From NCBI RefSeq assembly GCF_900187225.1, contig NZ_LT906436.1:1488001-1552000 (forward strand): 64,000 nt of DNA, given 5' to 3'. The notes beneath the pieces were generated by a model. It was not told the origin of the DNA, made no database searches, and worked only from the letters and a program-made list of their open reading frames with translations. This DNA is from Listeria monocytogenes. GTDB lineage: Bacteria; Bacillota; Bacilli; Lactobacillales; Listeriaceae. Made by a program: the position numbers and the translations under genes. Positions 50,906 to 62,272 of the stretch are shown here, piece by piece; positions within the stretch are counted from its first letter, which is position 1, and each line of letters starts with the position of its first letter.

Positions 50906-51793
50906 TTATTGGCCTCCAGTCGTGTCTGAACTAGTTGTATCGTCATCCGTCGTCCCTGCTTCCGCTGAACGCTTCAACACAGTTACATGGTTTAGATCAT
51001 ACATGTCAGCACCTGGCTTAATAAACGCGGTTTGAGATAATCCCATTTTATCAGTTTCTACTTTTTCAATTGTACCGATAAAGATACCTGCTGGGAATTT
51101 CCCACCGAGTCCAGAAGTAACAACTTTCTGTCCTTTTTTAAATTTCATGTCATACGGTAATTGTTTTAATTCTAGCAACTTAGTATCACTGTCATAACCA
51201 TTGATAATCCCGAATGCATTTTCCTTGCCCTGCACTTTAGCAGAAACACGGTTTTTAACATCCGATGAAGTTAATAATTCAACTGTGGCTGATTTAGCGC
51301 CTGTCGTTGTTACTTTACCAATAAGACCACTTGGTGTTGTAACTGCCATATCAGGTTTTACTCCATCACTTGACCCTTTGTCGATTTCTACTTGATCATT
51401 CCAATTAGTAGGATTTCTAGAAATGACAGAAGCATTAAGTGGATCGTAGTCGCGAATACTATCAGTAATATCAAGACTTTCTTTTAAATCTTTATTTTCT
51501 TTTTTCAAGTCTGCAACTTCACTTTCAAGTTGTGCCAATTCTTCTAAACGTTCTTTTAGATGTTGGTTTTCAGTATAAGTGTTTTTTAAATCAACCACTC
51601 CATCAACTGTACCTGAGATAAATGAAGTAGGCTTAGCTACTATATTTTCGCCAAATCCAACAACATCTTTCACAAATTGTTCTGGCCACGAAGCATTCTC
51701 ACGATCACGTAAAGAAAAACCAACTAGCGCGACGAGAACAATAATAGATATTAACAAGATAATCAAACGTTTATTGAGAAAAAATTGTGGCAT
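50906..51793 (-). CDS. mreC: Rod shape-determining protein MreC
   Basis: 295 residues. Short cytoplasmic N-terminus, membrane helix (about 9-27), coiled coil (about 72-108, HLKERLEELAQLESEVADLKK), then the two-lobed extracellular beta domain and a Thr/Ser-rich disordered tail (TTDDDTTSSDTTGG). Confidence 0.94.
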   Translation of the reverse strand: MPQFFLNKRLIILLISIIVLVALVGFSLRDRENASWPEQFVKDVVGFGENIVAKPTSFISGTVDGVVDLKNTYTENQHLKERLEELAQLESEVADLKKENKDLKESLDITDSIRDYDPLNASVISRNPTNWNDQVEIDKGSSDGVKPDMAVTTPSGLIGKVTTTGAKSATVELLTSSDVKNRVSAKVQGKENAFGIINGYDSDTKLLELKQLPYDMKFKKGQKVVTSGLGGKFPAGIFIGTIEKVETDKMGLSQTAFIKPGADMYDLNHVTVLKRSAEAGTTDDDTTSSDTTGGQ

Positions 51794-51878
51794 AACGACA
51801 CCTCATCTCGTTAGTACTCTTTTTCCATTTTTTTGAAGCTAATTCATCTTGTTATATGACATAAATGAGTGTGTCCAT

Positions 51879-52892
51879 TTAGTTCATTTTTTTACGTTTA
51901 TACATATCCATATTTTCTAAAGCTTTCCCTGTTCCAATTGCAACACAATCAAGTGGTTCATCTGCAATAATAACAGGCATTTTTGTTTCTTCAGAAATAA
52001 CTGTATCTAAATTACGTAAAAGCGCTCCCCCACCTGTGAGTACAATACCTTTATCCATAATATCAGCTGACAATTCTGGTGGCGTATTTTCAAGTGTTCC
52101 TTTTACAGCATCAATAATAGCTGCTACTGTATCAGCAAGTGCTTCGCTAATTTCTTCTGGAGTAATTTCAATAGTTTTAGGAAGTCCGGTTACTAAATCG
52201 CGTCCTCGAATGCTAAATGGAGATAAGTCCAAACCTTTTGGACTAGCTGAGCCAATTTCCATTTTAATTGCTTCGGCAGTACGATCACCAATTAATAGAT
52301 TATATTTTTTACGAATGTAATTAATGATAACTTCATCTAAATCATCACCGGCAGTCCTCACAGAGCGACTAGTTACAATACCACCTAGAGAAATAACAGC
52401 AACTTCTGTAGTTCCTCCACCAATATCTACAACCATACTACCTGTAGGCTCGCCAACTGGAAGTCCAGCACCAATAGCCGCAGCAAACGGTTCTTCAATT
52501 GTAAATGCGTCTTTAGCACCTGCTTGACGAGTCGCATCAATAACAGCGCGTTTTTCTACACCTGTAATTCCAGAAGGTACACATATCATTACGCGTGGTT
52601 TACTTGCATTAACACTTTTACCAGCTTTTTGTATGTAGTACTTCATCATTGCTGCTGTTGTATCATAATCAGCAATAACGCCATCTTTCATTGGACGAAT
52701 TGCAACAATATTTCCTGGTGTTCTACCAATCATATTTTTAGCATCGCTACCAACTGCAACTATTTCTTGTGTGTCTTTTTTCATTGCCACAACGGAAGGT
52801 TCACGAAGGACAATACCTTTTCCCTTCATATAGACAAGTGTGTTCGCTGTCCCTAAATCAATTCCAATATCTTTATTACCAAATCCAAACAT
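51879..52892 (-). CDS. mreB: Rod shape-determining protein MreB
   Basis: 337 residues, actin fold with [10 protein letters not shown] (phosphate 1) and [13 protein letters not shown] (phosphate 2). It organises lateral wall synthesis. AAAAGGAG precedes the ATG. The interval to mreC is 85 nt. Confidence 0.97.
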   Translation of the reverse strand: MFGFGNKDIGIDLGTANTLVYMKGKGIVLREPSVVAMKKDTQEIVAVGSDAKNMIGRTPGNIVAIRPMKDGVIADYDTTAAMMKYYIQKAGKSVNASKPRVMICVPSGITGVEKRAVIDATRQAGAKDAFTIEEPFAAAIGAGLPVGEPTGSMVVDIGGGTTEVAVISLGGIVTSRSVRTAGDDLDEVIINYIRKKYNLLIGDRTAEAIKMEIGSASPKGLDLSPFSIRGRDLVTGLPKTIEITPEEISEALADTVAAIIDAVKGTLENTPPELSADIMDKGIVLTGGGALLRNLDTVISEETKMPVIIADEPLDCVAIGTGKALENMDMYKRKKMN

Positions 52893-52957
52893 CTGTATTC
52901 TCCTTTTCCTTCGTAATATTCTACAGGATACATTAAGTTTCCTTATTCGTCCATTAA

Positions 52958-52986
52958 ATTAATGTTACCTTATCCCTTTGTGTCAA
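52958..52986 (-). promoter_or_regulatory. Possible mreB promoter P2
   Basis: Minus strand consensus TTGACA (52986-52981), 17 bp, ATTAAT (52963-52958), 66 nt before the mreB start. Confidence 0.55.
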
Positions 52987-53018
52987 TGTTTCTGTATAGA
53001 CACATAAACAACCATCTT

Positions 53019-53047
53019 ATTATAACATAAGTAAGACTATGAGACAT
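53019..53047 (-). promoter_or_regulatory. Possible mreB promoter P1 (extended -10)
   Basis: Perfect TATAAT on the minus strand (53024-53019) in the context TGTTATAAT, an extended -10; the -35 is weak. It begins a leader of about 120 nt. The 53025-53146 stretch holds only A/T-rich sequence that I cannot assign. Confidence 0.55.
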
Positions 53048-53146
53048 TAATTTTTCATGAGAAGGAAAAATTTTTAACTTTTCTTTAAAAACTATTTTTG
53101 AGCATTATTAAATTTACTAAGAATATACTTTTGAAAGGATAAATTT

Positions 53147-53254
53147 TCACTTAAAAAATTCAATCAGACAAAGAAAAACAGGAATGGCAAACATGCCGAT
53201 TACTAGTGAAAAGACAATAATATTATCTTTATATACTCTCCATTTATTTTGCAC
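53147..53254 (-). CDS. Short membrane protein, 35 residues, unlisted
   Basis: Reading frame between radC and mreB: GTG start at 53254, TGA at 53147. AAGGTGG stands 6 nt before the GTG. The product begins MQNKWRVYKDN, has one hydrophobic helix (about residues 11-32, IIVFSLVIGMFAIPVFLCLI) and ends EFFK. Basic N-terminus followed by a helix and a short tail is the design of bacterial single-span small proteins. I do not recognise a family. An upstream stop in frame (12-14 nt before the site) shows it is not a fragment of radC. Translation is unproven. Confidence 0.55.
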   Translation of the reverse strand: MQNKWRVYKDNIIVFSLVIGMFAIPVFLCLIEFFK

Positions 53255-53343
53255 AATAAGCCACCTTTACATTTTATTGGTACTCACTTTAGCATAAGGT
53301 AGCAAACGTTGTCTGTAGATATTTTGTGAACAGTATTCTGGAT

Positions 53344-54018
53344 TTAAAAGTAACCTTTTTCTTTCAAACTAATATACTTATTCTTGCCAATGATAATATG
53401 ATCTAGTAAAGTAATTCCGACAATATTGCCAGCTTCAGCTAATCTTTTTGTTACAAGTAAGTCTTCACTAGAGGGAGTCGGGTCACCAGATGGATGGTTA
53501 TGAAAGCACATAATTGACGCTGCTGATTTTCTGAGCGCCAATCTAAAAACTTCTCTAGGGTGAACGATGGAAGCATTCAGACCACCAACAAAAATCGTTT
53601 GCCGATATATTACTTGATTTTTGGTATTTAAAAATAGGCAATGGAAATGTTCTTGAAACAGAAAAGCAAGCTCTGGCATTACAAGTTTTACTGCATCTTC
53701 GGGACACCTAACAACCACTTCTTCCTGCTCCGTTACGATGCTGATACGCCTTCCTAGTTCAATCGCAGCCATGATTTTAGAAGCTTTTGCTATTCCAATA
53801 CCATTAACTAATTGAAATTCTTCTATAGAAGCATATTGCATTTCACCCACATTTTTGAACTTCATGATGATTCGATTAGCTATCGTCAAAACTGACTCAT
53901 TTTTAGTTCCTGTTTCAATAATTAAAGCAACCAGTTCCGAAGATGAAAGTGCTTCTATACCATAATTCTGAAGTTTTTCGCGTGGTTTTTCATTCTCTGA
54001 TATTTCATGTGTCAACAT
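53344..54018 (-). CDS. radC: RadC family JAB-domain protein
   Basis: 224 residues. Helix-hairpin-helix ([15 protein letters not shown], near 68-82), then a JAMM/MPN+ domain with [14 protein letters not shown] (zinc ligands H and D). The family name radC is historical and its DNA-repair role was not confirmed. Upstream of mreBCD and downstream of comC, as in Bacillus (ysxA). Confidence 0.92.
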   Translation of the reverse strand: MLTHEISENEKPREKLQNYGIEALSSSELVALIIETGTKNESVLTIANRIIMKFKNVGEMQYASIEEFQLVNGIGIAKASKIMAAIELGRRISIVTEQEEVVVRCPEDAVKLVMPELAFLFQEHFHCLFLNTKNQVIYRQTIFVGGLNASIVHPREVFRLALRKSAASIMCFHNHPSGDPTPSSEDLLVTKRLAEAGNIVGITLLDHIIIGKNKYISLKEKGYF

Positions 54019-54029
54019 AAGAACAGCTC

Positions 54030-54740
54030 CTATTTCATCAAAATACTAATCAGCAGGAAGGAAACAAAAATATACGGAACAAATGGAACTTGCTTATTTT
54101 TCTTCACTTTTTTTAACATCAACGCAGTTAATAATATTATTGTCCCCATAATAATTGCTAGAAAAAAGATATAATATCCTATTTTAAAACCTAAAAAAGT
54201 ACTTAAAATAATAAGTATTTTGATATCGCCAAGTCCAATTCCTTTTCGAAAGATAATAAAAAAAAGAAGATAAAAAAGACAGCTGATTCCGCCTGAATAA
54301 ATGAGATCCATCAAAGTTTGATTATATAAGATGGCGATGGTTGCAAGTACACAAAAAAATACAATTAATATTGAGTTAGGGACATACAAATAAAAAATAT
54401 CTGTGATAAAGAAAAAAGCTAAAAAATAATAAATAATGTAGTAAAGAAGAAACGAATATGAAAAAGAAAATTGAATGTACAATAGAAGTATATAGATTGG
54501 CGTTACTAATTCCATTAAAAAGTAGATTATCGGGATAGGTCTTTCACAGCATCTAGACTTTCCTCTAAAAAAAAGAAAGGAAAAAATGGGGATGATATGA
54601 TAAAAAGCAAGTTTCTTTTGACAATAATTACACTCCGAGAAGCGAAATAAAAATGATTTTTTCACTGGAAAACATTCTCCTGCGACTTGAATGAAAGACA
54701 TAAATACCGCACTATAAATAGCTAATAAAAAGTAAATCAT
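54030..54740 (-). CDS. comC: Prepilin peptidase ComC
   Basis: 236 residues, type IV prepilin peptidase: zinc-ribbon-like cysteines C37, C40, C64, C65 (ECNYC and RCCERPIP), two catalytic aspartates D114 ([11 protein letters not shown]) and D172 ([10 protein letters not shown]), and eight predicted helices. It processes and methylates competence pseudopilins (ComG proteins). AGGAGG before the ATG. The upstream A/T blocks (AAAAGTGATTTT near 54810) could be a ComK box, but the match is weak. Confidence 0.92.
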   Translation of the reverse strand: MIYFLLAIYSAVFMSFIQVAGECFPVKKSFLFRFSECNYCQKKLAFYHIIPIFSFLFFRGKSRCCERPIPIIYFLMELVTPIYILLLYIQFSFSYSFLLYYIIYYFLAFFFITDIFYLYVPNSILIVFFCVLATIAILYNQTLMDLIYSGGISCLFYLLFFIIFRKGIGLGDIKILIILSTFLGFKIGYYIFFLAIIMGTIILLTALMLKKVKKNKQVPFVPYIFVSFLLISILMK

Positions 54741-54831
54741 CTGTCACCTCCTAGTTGTTAAAAACAGAATAGCAGAGACGAAATTTTTTTGCACATAGCT
54801 AAAATCACTTTTCCATCTTCTATTGCATAAC

Positions 54832-54872
54832 AAAAACACCTATTTTCATTAGTGGAAAACAGGTGTTTTTAT
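54832..54872 (-). terminator. Terminator of folC
   Basis: Minus strand AAAACACCTgTTTTC, loop, GAAAAtAGGTGTTTTTG. It lies after the folC stop, before comC. Confidence 0.85.
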
Positions 54873-54951
54873 ATATTTTATCTTCTGAAAATCCTTTTTT
54901 AGCTATTTGTTCTTTTTTATTTCTCACAGTATACTCGATTTATTCAAAAGA

Positions 54952-56241
54952 TTAACGTATTGAGGCCAACAAATATTTCCGCACTTCTGAAATGAAATAA
55001 AGCGATCCCGTAATAAAGATTTTCGTATTAGTTTCCGTTTCGTAAAGATTATTTAATGCTTGTTGCCAATCTGGATTCAAAGAAATACCTTCATTTTTCC
55101 CTATTTGTATTACTTCTTCCGCCATCATAGCTCTAGGATAATCAAAAGTAGTTAGTATTATTTCTGCATTTGGAATTGACTTTAACATCGCTAACATTTC
55201 TTGATAGTTTTTATCAGCTAATATACTCACTATTATTTTCTTAGGCCCAGGATACTTTTGGACGGAATGAGCGAATGTTTTAATTCCTTCTGGATTATGC
55301 GCTCCATCCAACATAATAAATGGATTTGAAATGATTTTCTCCATTCGTCCTGGCCAAAATGCTTTTTCCAAGCCCTTTCTAATTGCCGCCAAATCAATTT
55401 CAAAGGTAGAAAATGTATTTAAGTACTGTAATACTTTAATAGCTACCGCTGCGTTATTCAATTGATGCAGACCAAACAGTCCAATGGAAAGATTGCTTAT
55501 TTCTTCTCCATAAATGGTTTTATAGGTTATATTTCCATTTTCATTATGCATGGAAAAAGCCTTATTCAATTGGGTAACATTAGATTTATTCTTTGTTGCT
55601 ATCTCAGCTATAACTTCTTGAGCTTCTTTTTGTATAGCACCTGAAACAACTGGTATGCCTGGCTTAATTATGCCAGCTTTTTCACTAGCAATTTGCTCGA
55701 TTGTATCCCCAAGGAATTCCATGTGATCCATCCCAATTGTGGTAATTACAGAAACTAGTGGAACTAGAATATTCGTAGAATCCAGTCTTCCGCCAAGTCC
55801 AACTTCGATAATACCAATATCGATGGAAACATAATCCGCAAAACATAAAAACATCATAGCAGTAATAATTTCAAATTCTGAAGGTGGTCCATAAACAGTT
55901 TTTTCTAGCTCTTCTGCAATAGGTTTAATTCGGTTAGCTAATGAAACAATCATTTCATCGCTAATTGGTTCACCATTAACACTAATTCGTTCATTAAAAA
56001 CTTCAATGTATGGTGAAGTGAATGTTCCCGTTTTATATCCAGCTTCTTCCAGAGCATTTCTAACAAAAGTAAGTGTTGAACCTTTTCCATTTGTTCCAGC
56101 AATATGTACCCACTTATTCGCTTTTTCCGGATGATTTAGCTTTTCCATCATATACTCCATTCGAGCTAGTCCAGGCTTTATTCCTAGACGAAGCGTTCCA
56201 TGAATCCAATCTAATGCTTCTTCATACGAATTTAATGTCAT
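54952..56241 (-). CDS. folC: Folylpolyglutamate synthase / dihydrofolate synthase
   Basis: 429 residues, Mur-ligase-like: P-loop GTNGKGST (about 50-57), omega loop SPYIEVFNERI, and HNPEG near 308. It adds glutamate to folates. AAGGTGG is 7 nt before the ATG. It directly follows the valS terminator. Confidence 0.95.
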   Translation of the reverse strand: MTLNSYEEALDWIHGTLRLGIKPGLARMEYMMEKLNHPEKANKWVHIAGTNGKGSTLTFVRNALEEAGYKTGTFTSPYIEVFNERISVNGEPISDEMIVSLANRIKPIAEELEKTVYGPPSEFEIITAMMFLCFADYVSIDIGIIEVGLGGRLDSTNILVPLVSVITTIGMDHMEFLGDTIEQIASEKAGIIKPGIPVVSGAIQKEAQEVIAEIATKNKSNVTQLNKAFSMHNENGNITYKTIYGEEISNLSIGLFGLHQLNNAAVAIKVLQYLNTFSTFEIDLAAIRKGLEKAFWPGRMEKIISNPFIMLDGAHNPEGIKTFAHSVQKYPGPKKIIVSILADKNYQEMLAMLKSIPNAEIILTTFDYPRAMMAEEVIQIGKNEGISLNPDWQQALNNLYETETNTKIFITGSLYFISEVRKYLLASIR

Positions 56242-56255
56242 TATTTAAACCACCT

Positions 56256-56296
56256 TAAAACTGACCCTACCACTTGGTTTCATGATAAGGTCAGTC
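56256..56296 (-). terminator. Terminator between valS and folC
   Basis: Minus strand ACTGACC, loop, GGGTCAGT then TTTTAA, running into the folC ribosome-binding site. It ends about 15 nt before the folC start. Confidence 0.78.
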
Positions 56297-56302
56297 CGTT
56301 TT

Positions 56303-58954
56303 TTATACTTCTTTTAACGTTTCAATTCTTTCAAGAACAGAGGCTTTTTTATCTAGATAATCTTTTTCTTTTAGACGCTCTTCTGCAACTACACTCTCAG
56401 GAGCTTTGCTAATGAATCGCTCATTGTTTAGTTTCCCTTGAACTCTTGCCACTTCTTTATTCCATTTTTCTAGTTCTTTTTCAAGTCGAGCAATCTCTAC
56501 ATTTAAATCAATTAACGCTTCTAAAGGAATGAAAATCTCTGCTCCAGATACTACAGCAGTCATCGCCGTTTTAGATGCTTCAACATCGAAGGAAATTGTC
56601 ACTTGTTCAGGGTTACAAAAACGTTCAATATAAGAAATATTTTGTTCTAGAATTTCTTTATACGTAGTATCTTTCGGTTTAATTTCAAGAATAATTGGCT
56701 TACTAAGAGGTGTATTCACTTCTGATCGAATATTCCGGACAGCACGAATCACTTCAACTAAAGTAGCCATGGCCGTAGAAGATTTAGTATCAATCTGTTG
56801 TTCATTCACTTTTGGCCATTCAGCAATTGTAATAGATTCCCCTTCGTGAGGTAAATTTTGCCAAATTTCTTCTGTTACAAAAGGCATGAATGGATGAAGT
56901 AATCGCATAGTCGCATTCAAAGTATACGCAAGTACAGATCTAGTTGTTTGTTTTGCAACTTCATCTTCTCCGTAAAGAGGTATTTTCGCGATCTCTATAT
57001 ACCAATCACAGAAATCATCCCAAATAAAGTTATATAACGTTCTTCCCACTTCACCAAATTCATATTTTTCACCTAAGGAGGTAACCGCTTGAATTGTTTC
57101 ATTAAGTCTAGTCAATATCCATTTATCACTAACTTCAGTAACATTAGACAAATCAATTTCATTATATTTCATTCCATCTAAATTCATTAATACAAAGCGG
57201 GATGCATTCCAAATCTTATTAATGAAATTCCAAGTAGACTCTACTTTTTCATAGCTGAATTTCAAATCTTGACCTGGAGATGAACCTGTTGCAAGTGTAT
57301 AACGAAGAGAATCTGCTCCGTATTTGTCAATAACTTCAATTGGGTCCACACCATTACCAAGTGACTTAGACATTTTACGACCTTCAGAATCACGCACTAA
57401 GCCATGAATCAATGTATCTTTAAAAGGTCTCTCACCAGTAAATTCAACAGATTGGAAAATCATTCTAGATACCCAAAAGAAAATAATATCGTATCCAGTT
57501 ACTAAAGTATTAGTTGGGAAGAAATGTTGGAAATCTGGACTCTCAGTATCTGGCCATCCCATTGTTGAAAATGGCCATAAAGCCGAACTAAACCAAGTAT
57601 CTAGTACATCTTCATCTTGTTCCCATTCAGAAAGGTTTTCAGGTTCTTTTTCACCAACATAAATTTCACCTGTTTCTTTATGATACCAAGCTGGGATTCT
57701 GTGACCCCACCATAATTGACGCGAAATACACCAATCGTGAATGTTATCCATCCAAGTTTCATATGTTTTTTCAAATCTAGCTGGTACAAAATTCACTTTG
57801 TTTTCCGTTTTTTGAAGTTCTAATGCTTCTGCAGCAAGAGGTTCCATTTTCACAAACCATTGTAGTGAAAGATAGGGTTCTACTACCGCTCCAGTTCGCT
57901 CTGAATGTCCCACTGAATGCAAATGAGGTTCTTGTTTGATAAATAAACCTAAGTCTTTGAAATCTTGAATAATTTCTTTTCTAGCTACAAAACGGTCCAG
58001 ACCATCATATTTACCAGCATTTTCATTCATTGTCCCATCTTCATGCATGACAATAATTCTTGGTAAATCATGGCGATTCCCTACTTCAAAATCATTCGGA
58101 TCATGTGCAGGCGTAATTTTAACTGCACCAGAGCCAAACTCTCTTTCAACATATTCATCAGCAACAATAGGGATTTCTCTATTCAAAATCGGTAGCATGA
58201 TAGTTTTACCTATTAAGTGTTGATATCTTTCATCTTTTGGGTGAACCGCAACAGCTGTATCACCTGGTATTGTTTCAGGACGAGTTGTAGCTACTTCTAG
58301 GTAACCAGAACCATCAGTTAATGGATATTTCAAATGATAGAAACTGCCTTCAATATCTTTATGAATTACTTCAATATCAGATAAAGCCGTTTTCGCTTCT
58401 GGATCCCAGTTTATTATATATTGACCGCGATAAATAAGACCTTTATTATATAATGTTACAAATACTTTTTTGACAGCATCAGATAAACCATCATCTAGTG
58501 TAAATCGCTCTCTTGAGTAATCTAAACCAAGGCCTAACTTCTCCCATTGTTCACGGATAAACTCTGCGTATTCTTCTTTCCATTCCCAAGTTTTATCCAC
58601 AAAGTTTTCTCGTCCTAAGTCATAACGAGAAATATTAGATTCTTTTAATTTCGCTTCTACTTTAGCTTGCGTTGCGATACCAGCATGATCCATTCCTGGT
58701 AAATATAATGTGTCAAACCCTTGCATTCTTTTCATTCGAGTAATAATATCTTGTAAAGTTGTATCCCACGCATGGCCTAAATGTAGTTTTCCTGTTACGT
58801 TTGGTGGTGGAATAACAATGCTGTAAGGTTCTTTATCCGTATTTCCTTCTGCTTTAAAAAATTCTTTTTCTAGCCACCATTTATATTTACCTGCTTCTAC
58901 GTTACTCGGCTCATATTTTGTAGGCATATTTATTTCATTGTGTTCGGTTGTCAT
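56303..58954 (-). CDS. valS: Valyl-tRNA synthetase
   Basis: 883 residues from [16 protein letters not shown] at 58954 after AAAGGAGGA; the frame extends 8 residues upstream across that site. Class I with HIGH-like [14 protein letters not shown]1 editing domain, KMSKS, and a C-terminal coiled coil ([18 protein letters not shown]) specific to ValRS. Preceded by a valine T-box. Confidence 0.97.
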   Translation of the reverse strand: MTTEHNEINMPTKYEPSNVEAGKYKWWLEKEFFKAEGNTDKEPYSIVIPPPNVTGKLHLGHAWDTTLQDIITRMKRMQGFDTLYLPGMDHAGIATQAKVEAKLKESNISRYDLGRENFVDKTWEWKEEYAEFIREQWEKLGLGLDYSRERFTLDDGLSDAVKKVFVTLYNKGLIYRGQYIINWDPEAKTALSDIEVIHKDIEGSFYHLKYPLTDGSGYLEVATTRPETIPGDTAVAVHPKDERYQHLIGKTIMLPILNREIPIVADEYVEREFGSGAVKITPAHDPNDFEVGNRHDLPRIIVMHEDGTMNENAGKYDGLDRFVARKEIIQDFKDLGLFIKQEPHLHSVGHSERTGAVVEPYLSLQWFVKMEPLAAEALELQKTENKVNFVPARFEKTYETWMDNIHDWCISRQLWWGHRIPAWYHKETGEIYVGEKEPENLSEWEQDEDVLDTWFSSALWPFSTMGWPDTESPDFQHFFPTNTLVTGYDIIFFWVSRMIFQSVEFTGERPFKDTLIHGLVRDSEGRKMSKSLGNGVDPIEVIDKYGADSLRYTLATGSSPGQDLKFSYEKVESTWNFINKIWNASRFVLMNLDGMKYNEIDLSNVTEVSDKWILTRLNETIQAVTSLGEKYEFGEVGRTLYNFIWDDFCDWYIEIAKIPLYGEDEVAKQTTRSVLAYTLNATMRLLHPFMPFVTEEIWQNLPHEGESITIAEWPKVNEQQIDTKSSTAMATLVEVIRAVRNIRSEVNTPLSKPIILEIKPKDTTYKEILEQNISYIERFCNPEQVTISFDVEASKTAMTAVVSGAEIFIPLEALIDLNVEIARLEKELEKWNKEVARVQGKLNNERFISKAPESVVAEERLKEKDYLDKKASVLERIETLKEV

Positions 58955-58981
58955 AATGATTCCTCCTTTTTTGGGCAAAAT

Positions 58982-59020
58982 AAAAAACTCTTCTCATCCT
59001 CATAAAAGGACGAAAAGAGT
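58982..59020 (-). terminator. T-box terminator of the valS leader
   Basis: Minus strand ACTCTTTTCGTCC, loop TTTTATGA, GGATGAGAAGAGT then T-run. Confidence 0.9.
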
Positions 59021-59222
59021 ATTATTCGCGGTACCACCTTTTTACCCACAGAAAAAATTGCAGGCACTTCATTGTGTTAACGATAGAGAAATCTACCGGT
59101 TATTCCTTACTATAAGTTCAGGAATACTGCTCCAAGGCTACCTTCAGACGTTATTTTTGAAAGCTTGCACCAACCGCTTTCTCTCTTTTGAAAAATAAAT
59201 GTCCTACTCTTCCTCTTCATTG
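58982..59222 (-). promoter_or_regulatory. T-box riboswitch, valine, upstream of valS
   Basis: T-box core AAGGTGGTACCGCG on the minus strand (59040-59027). Stem I shows the loop-E pair AGTA and GAA flanking GGAC/GTCT, and the specifier loop after GAA reads GGTAG, giving GTA (59141-59139), a valine codon. The terminator follows. Confidence 0.93.
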
Positions 59223-59228
59223 CATTTG

Positions 59229-59257
59229 ATTCTATATACTAGAAATAATTTTAACAA
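59229..59257 (-). promoter_or_regulatory. Promoter of valS
   Basis: Minus strand TTGTTA (59257-59252), 17 bp, TAGAAT (59234-59229), starting the T-box leader near 59222. No terminator is evident between hemL and this promoter, so read-through from the hem operon is possible. Confidence 0.7.
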
Positions 59258-59276
59258 AAGTTTCAAGATTCGTCAA

Positions 59277-60566
59277 TTAGCCTCGAAGTATTTTACATGT
59301 AGTATCAAATGCTTCCAAGGTCTTATCAATTTCGTTCTCGGTGTGCATCGTAGAAATGAAGACACCTTCAAACTGAGATGGTGGTAAGAAAATGCCTTGA
59401 CCTAACATTTCGCGGTAATAGTTTCGGAAAAATTCTAGATTACTTGTTTTTGCTGTATCAAAATTAATCACTTTTTGATCAGTGAAGAAAAAGCCAAACA
59501 TCGAACCAGCCTTATTAATCGAGAGCGGGACTTGTCTTCTAGCGGATATCTCTGTAAGACCTTCTTCCATTCGCTTAATTAGGGTACGGAAAACATCATA
59601 GTGTTGCGGCGTTAATTGGCGAACCGTTTCAAAGCCAGCATTCATTGCTAATGGATTTCCGGATAAAGTTCCCGCTTGATAAATAGAACCAGCAGGGGCA
59701 ATCTGTTCCATAATTTCTTTTTTACCCCCATAAGCACCAACTGGTAAACCACCACCAATCACTTTTCCTAAACAAGTAAGATCGGGCGTGACCACATAAT
59801 AGCCTTGAGCAGAATAGTAATCTACTCGAAAGCCTGTCATAACTTCATCAAAAATGAGCAAAGAACCAAATTTTGTAGTAAGCTCTCGAAGTCCTTCTAA
59901 AAACCCTTCAATTGGGGGAACGACACCCATATTTCCTGCGACTGGTTCAACTATGACAGCTGCTATTTCTTCTCCATATTTTTCAAAGGCCAGTTTGGCT
60001 CCTTCAATATCATTGTATGGGACTGTTATTGTATCTGCCGCAAGACCTTTTGTAACTCCTGGAGAATCCGGTAATCCGAGTGTTGCTACCCCTGAGCCAG
60101 CTTTAATTAATAAAGAATCTCCATGTCCGTGATAACTTCCTTCAAATTTCAAGATTTTTTCTCTCTTTGTATAACCGCGAGCCAAACGAATAGCACTCAT
60201 CGTTGCTTCCGTTCCTGATGAAACCATACGAACGATTTCAATAGATGGCACGCGTTCAATTACTAATTTTGCTAATTCAGTTTCAATCTCAGTAGGTGTC
60301 CCAAAACTGGTACCTTTCAGAGCTGCTTTTGTAATAGCATTAACAACAGCTGGATCAGCGTGCCCTAAAATTAGGGGGCCCCAAGATAACACGTAATCAA
60401 TATATTCATTACCATCAACATCTGTGATATAAGCGCCTTTTCCGTGGTCCATGAAAACTGGCGAGGCATCTACAGAATTGAATGCTCGAACAGGGCTATT
60501 TACACCACCAGGTAAGACTTTTTTGGCTTCTTTAAAGGCCTTTTCGGATTTTGAATAGTTTTGCAA
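59277..60566 (-). CDS. hemL: Glutamate-1-semialdehyde 2,1-aminomutase
   Basis: 429 residues, class III aminotransferase with PLP lysine K268 ([13 protein letters not shown]). It forms 5-aminolevulinate from glutamate-1-semialdehyde. The start codon is TTG, 7 nt after GGAGGT. Last gene of hemACDBL. Confidence 0.96.
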   Translation of the reverse strand: MQNYSKSEKAFKEAKKVLPGGVNSPVRAFNSVDASPVFMDHGKGAYITDVDGNEYIDYVLSWGPLILGHADPAVVNAITKAALKGTSFGTPTEIETELAKLVIERVPSIEIVRMVSSGTEATMSAIRLARGYTKREKILKFEGSYHGHGDSLLIKAGSGVATLGLPDSPGVTKGLAADTITVPYNDIEGAKLAFEKYGEEIAAVIVEPVAGNMGVVPPIEGFLEGLRELTTKFGSLLIFDEVMTGFRVDYYSAQGYYVVTPDLTCLGKVIGGGLPVGAYGGKKEIMEQIAPAGSIYQAGTLSGNPLAMNAGFETVRQLTPQHYDVFRTLIKRMEEGLTEISARRQVPLSINKAGSMFGFFFTDQKVINFDTAKTSNLEFFRNYYREMLGQGIFLPPSQFEGVFISTMHTENEIDKTLEAFDTTCKILRG

Positions 60567-60578
60567 ATTTCTTACCTC

Positions 60579-61553
60579 CTATTTATTTAAGTATTTAGAT
60601 ACATCTTTTGCAAAATAAGTAATGATAAGTGTTGCACCCGCTCGTTTCATACTAGTTAGCATTTCTATAACAATTTTTTCTTCGTCTATCCAACCATTTT
60701 GCGCAGCTGCTTTTACCATTGCATATTCACCACTAACATTGTAGGCAACTACTGGTAAATTGGTATTATTCTTAACGTCGCGCATGATATCTAAGTAAGA
60801 TAATGATGGTTTTACAATAAGAAAATCTGCGCCTTCTTGTTCATCCGACTTTGCTTCGCGAAGAGCTTCTTCACGATTGGCAGGATCCATTTGATAAGAT
60901 TTCCTATCACCAAATTGAGGTGCACTGCCAGCAGCATCACGGAACGGTCCGTAAAAAGCAGAAGCATATTTAACAGCATAAGACATAATTGGGATATCAT
61001 AAAACCCAGCTTCATCTAACCCTTCGCGAATGACTTGAACAAAACCATCCATCATATTAGATGGAGCAATGATATCCGCTCCTGCTGCGGCTTGACTGAC
61101 AGCTGTTTGTTTCAATAATTCAAGCGATTCGTCATTGAGAATTTCACCGTTTTCAATAACACCACAATGTCCATGATCAGTAAATTCACATAAACAAGTG
61201 TCAGCCACCACAAGAATTTCAGGAAAACTTTTTTTAATAAGTCTTGTAGCTTCTTGAATAATTCCGTGGTCGTGATAAGCTTGCGTACCAACTGCGTCTT
61301 TTTCGGCAGGAATGCCAAATAAAATAACCGCTTTAATACCAAGACTTTCAACTACGCGCATTTCTTCTTCTAATTCATGTAAAGGATATTGAAAAACCCC
61401 AGGCATAGAAACTACTTCTGTTTTTGGTTCTTTGCCATCTTTAACAAAAATCGGATAGATTAAATCATCTGTATGTAAAACTGTTTCTCTTACTAAATCA
61501 CGCATTGTTTTGGTTTTTCTTAGACGACGATGTCTATCAAATTGATTTTTCAT
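60579..61553 (-). CDS. hemB: Delta-aminolevulinic acid dehydratase (porphobilinogen synthase)
   Basis: 324 residues. Schiff-base lysines K195 ([14 protein letters not shown]) and K248 (FLIVKPS), and the zinc cysteines C120, C122 and C130 ([13 protein letters not shown]), so a zinc-dependent enzyme. Overlaps hemD by 4 nt. Confidence 0.97.
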   Translation of the reverse strand: MKNQFDRHRRLRKTKTMRDLVRETVLHTDDLIYPIFVKDGKEPKTEVVSMPGVFQYPLHELEEEMRVVESLGIKAVILFGIPAEKDAVGTQAYHDHGIIQEATRLIKKSFPEILVVADTCLCEFTDHGHCGVIENGEILNDESLELLKQTAVSQAAAGADIIAPSNMMDGFVQVIREGLDEAGFYDIPIMSYAVKYASAFYGPFRDAAGSAPQFGDRKSYQMDPANREEALREAKSDEQEGADFLIVKPSLSYLDIMRDVKNNTNLPVVAYNVSGEYAMVKAAAQNGWIDEEKIVIEMLTSMKRAGATLIITYFAKDVSKYLNK

Positions 61554-62272
61554 TTTAATTCCTCCTGTATTATCAAATCAGCTAGGTGCTTCATGGTGAA
61601 GGTTTTTGGTTGATATTTTACTTCCCATCCATCTGCTAGAATGGCCTCTGTTGTAATACTACCAATTGATGCGATATGCCACTTCTCTTTTTGAGCAGGG
61701 AATGATTTCGCGATGGAATAGAAGTTTTTCCATGCAGATGGGCTGGCAAAAACAATTATTTGTGTTTCATTTAGTTTCAGTTGTTCGGTTAACAGTTTTT
61801 TAGAAGCCTCTGGAAAAATTGTTTCGTAGAGCTCAATCGAAAAAACGATATAACCTTTTTCTATCAATGTATCTTTTATTATTGTTCTGCTTAAATTACT
61901 TTGTGGTAGTAAGATACTTGTTTTCTCTGGGTTCTCGTTTAACCATTCTTCTAAAAATACTTCTGACTGATAGATAGATGGGACAAAACTTGGTTCGTGA
62001 CCAAATTCTGCCAACTTTTCTTTTGTTTTTTCGCCGATGACAGCTATTTTGTAATTGGATCTCTCATATTGGTTCGTGAAGAAATATTCTACAGCATTAG
62101 CACTTGTTAAAAAAAGCCAGTCTGTTTCTTGTTGTTCTCGGCTCAAATTAATTTTTATAGGTTGTGTTTTAATAAGCGGGATGGACATCACCTCATAACC
62201 ATTTTGTGAAAAATAGGTTTGCCATGGTTTGTTTTTACTCGCTTCTCTTGTTAAAACAACTTTTTTACTCAT
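61550..62272 (-). CDS. hemD: Uroporphyrinogen-III synthase
   Basis: 240 residues, low-conservation HemD fold with recognisable [13 protein letters not shown] start and [10 protein letters not shown] segment; position between hemC and hemB supports the call. It closes and inverts ring D of hydroxymethylbilane. ATGA overlaps at both ends. Confidence 0.92.
   Translation of the reverse strand: MSKKVVLTREASKNKPWQTYFSQNGYEVMSIPLIKTQPIKINLSREQQETDWLFLTSANAVEYFFTNQYERSNYKIAVIGEKTKEKLAEFGHEPSFVPSIYQSEVFLEEWLNENPEKTSILLPQSNLSRTIIKDTLIEKGYIVFSIELYETIFPEASKKLLTEQLKLNETQIIVFASPSAWKNFYSIAKSFPAQKEKWHIASIGSITTEAILADGWEVKYQPKTFTMKHLADLIIQEELK

Noticed and set aside
54780-54820. ComK box upstream of comC
   Set aside because: AAAAGTGATTTT has a 4-nt rather than a 5-nt centre for the best match, and a second box at the right distance is not convincing; mentioned only in the comC entry.
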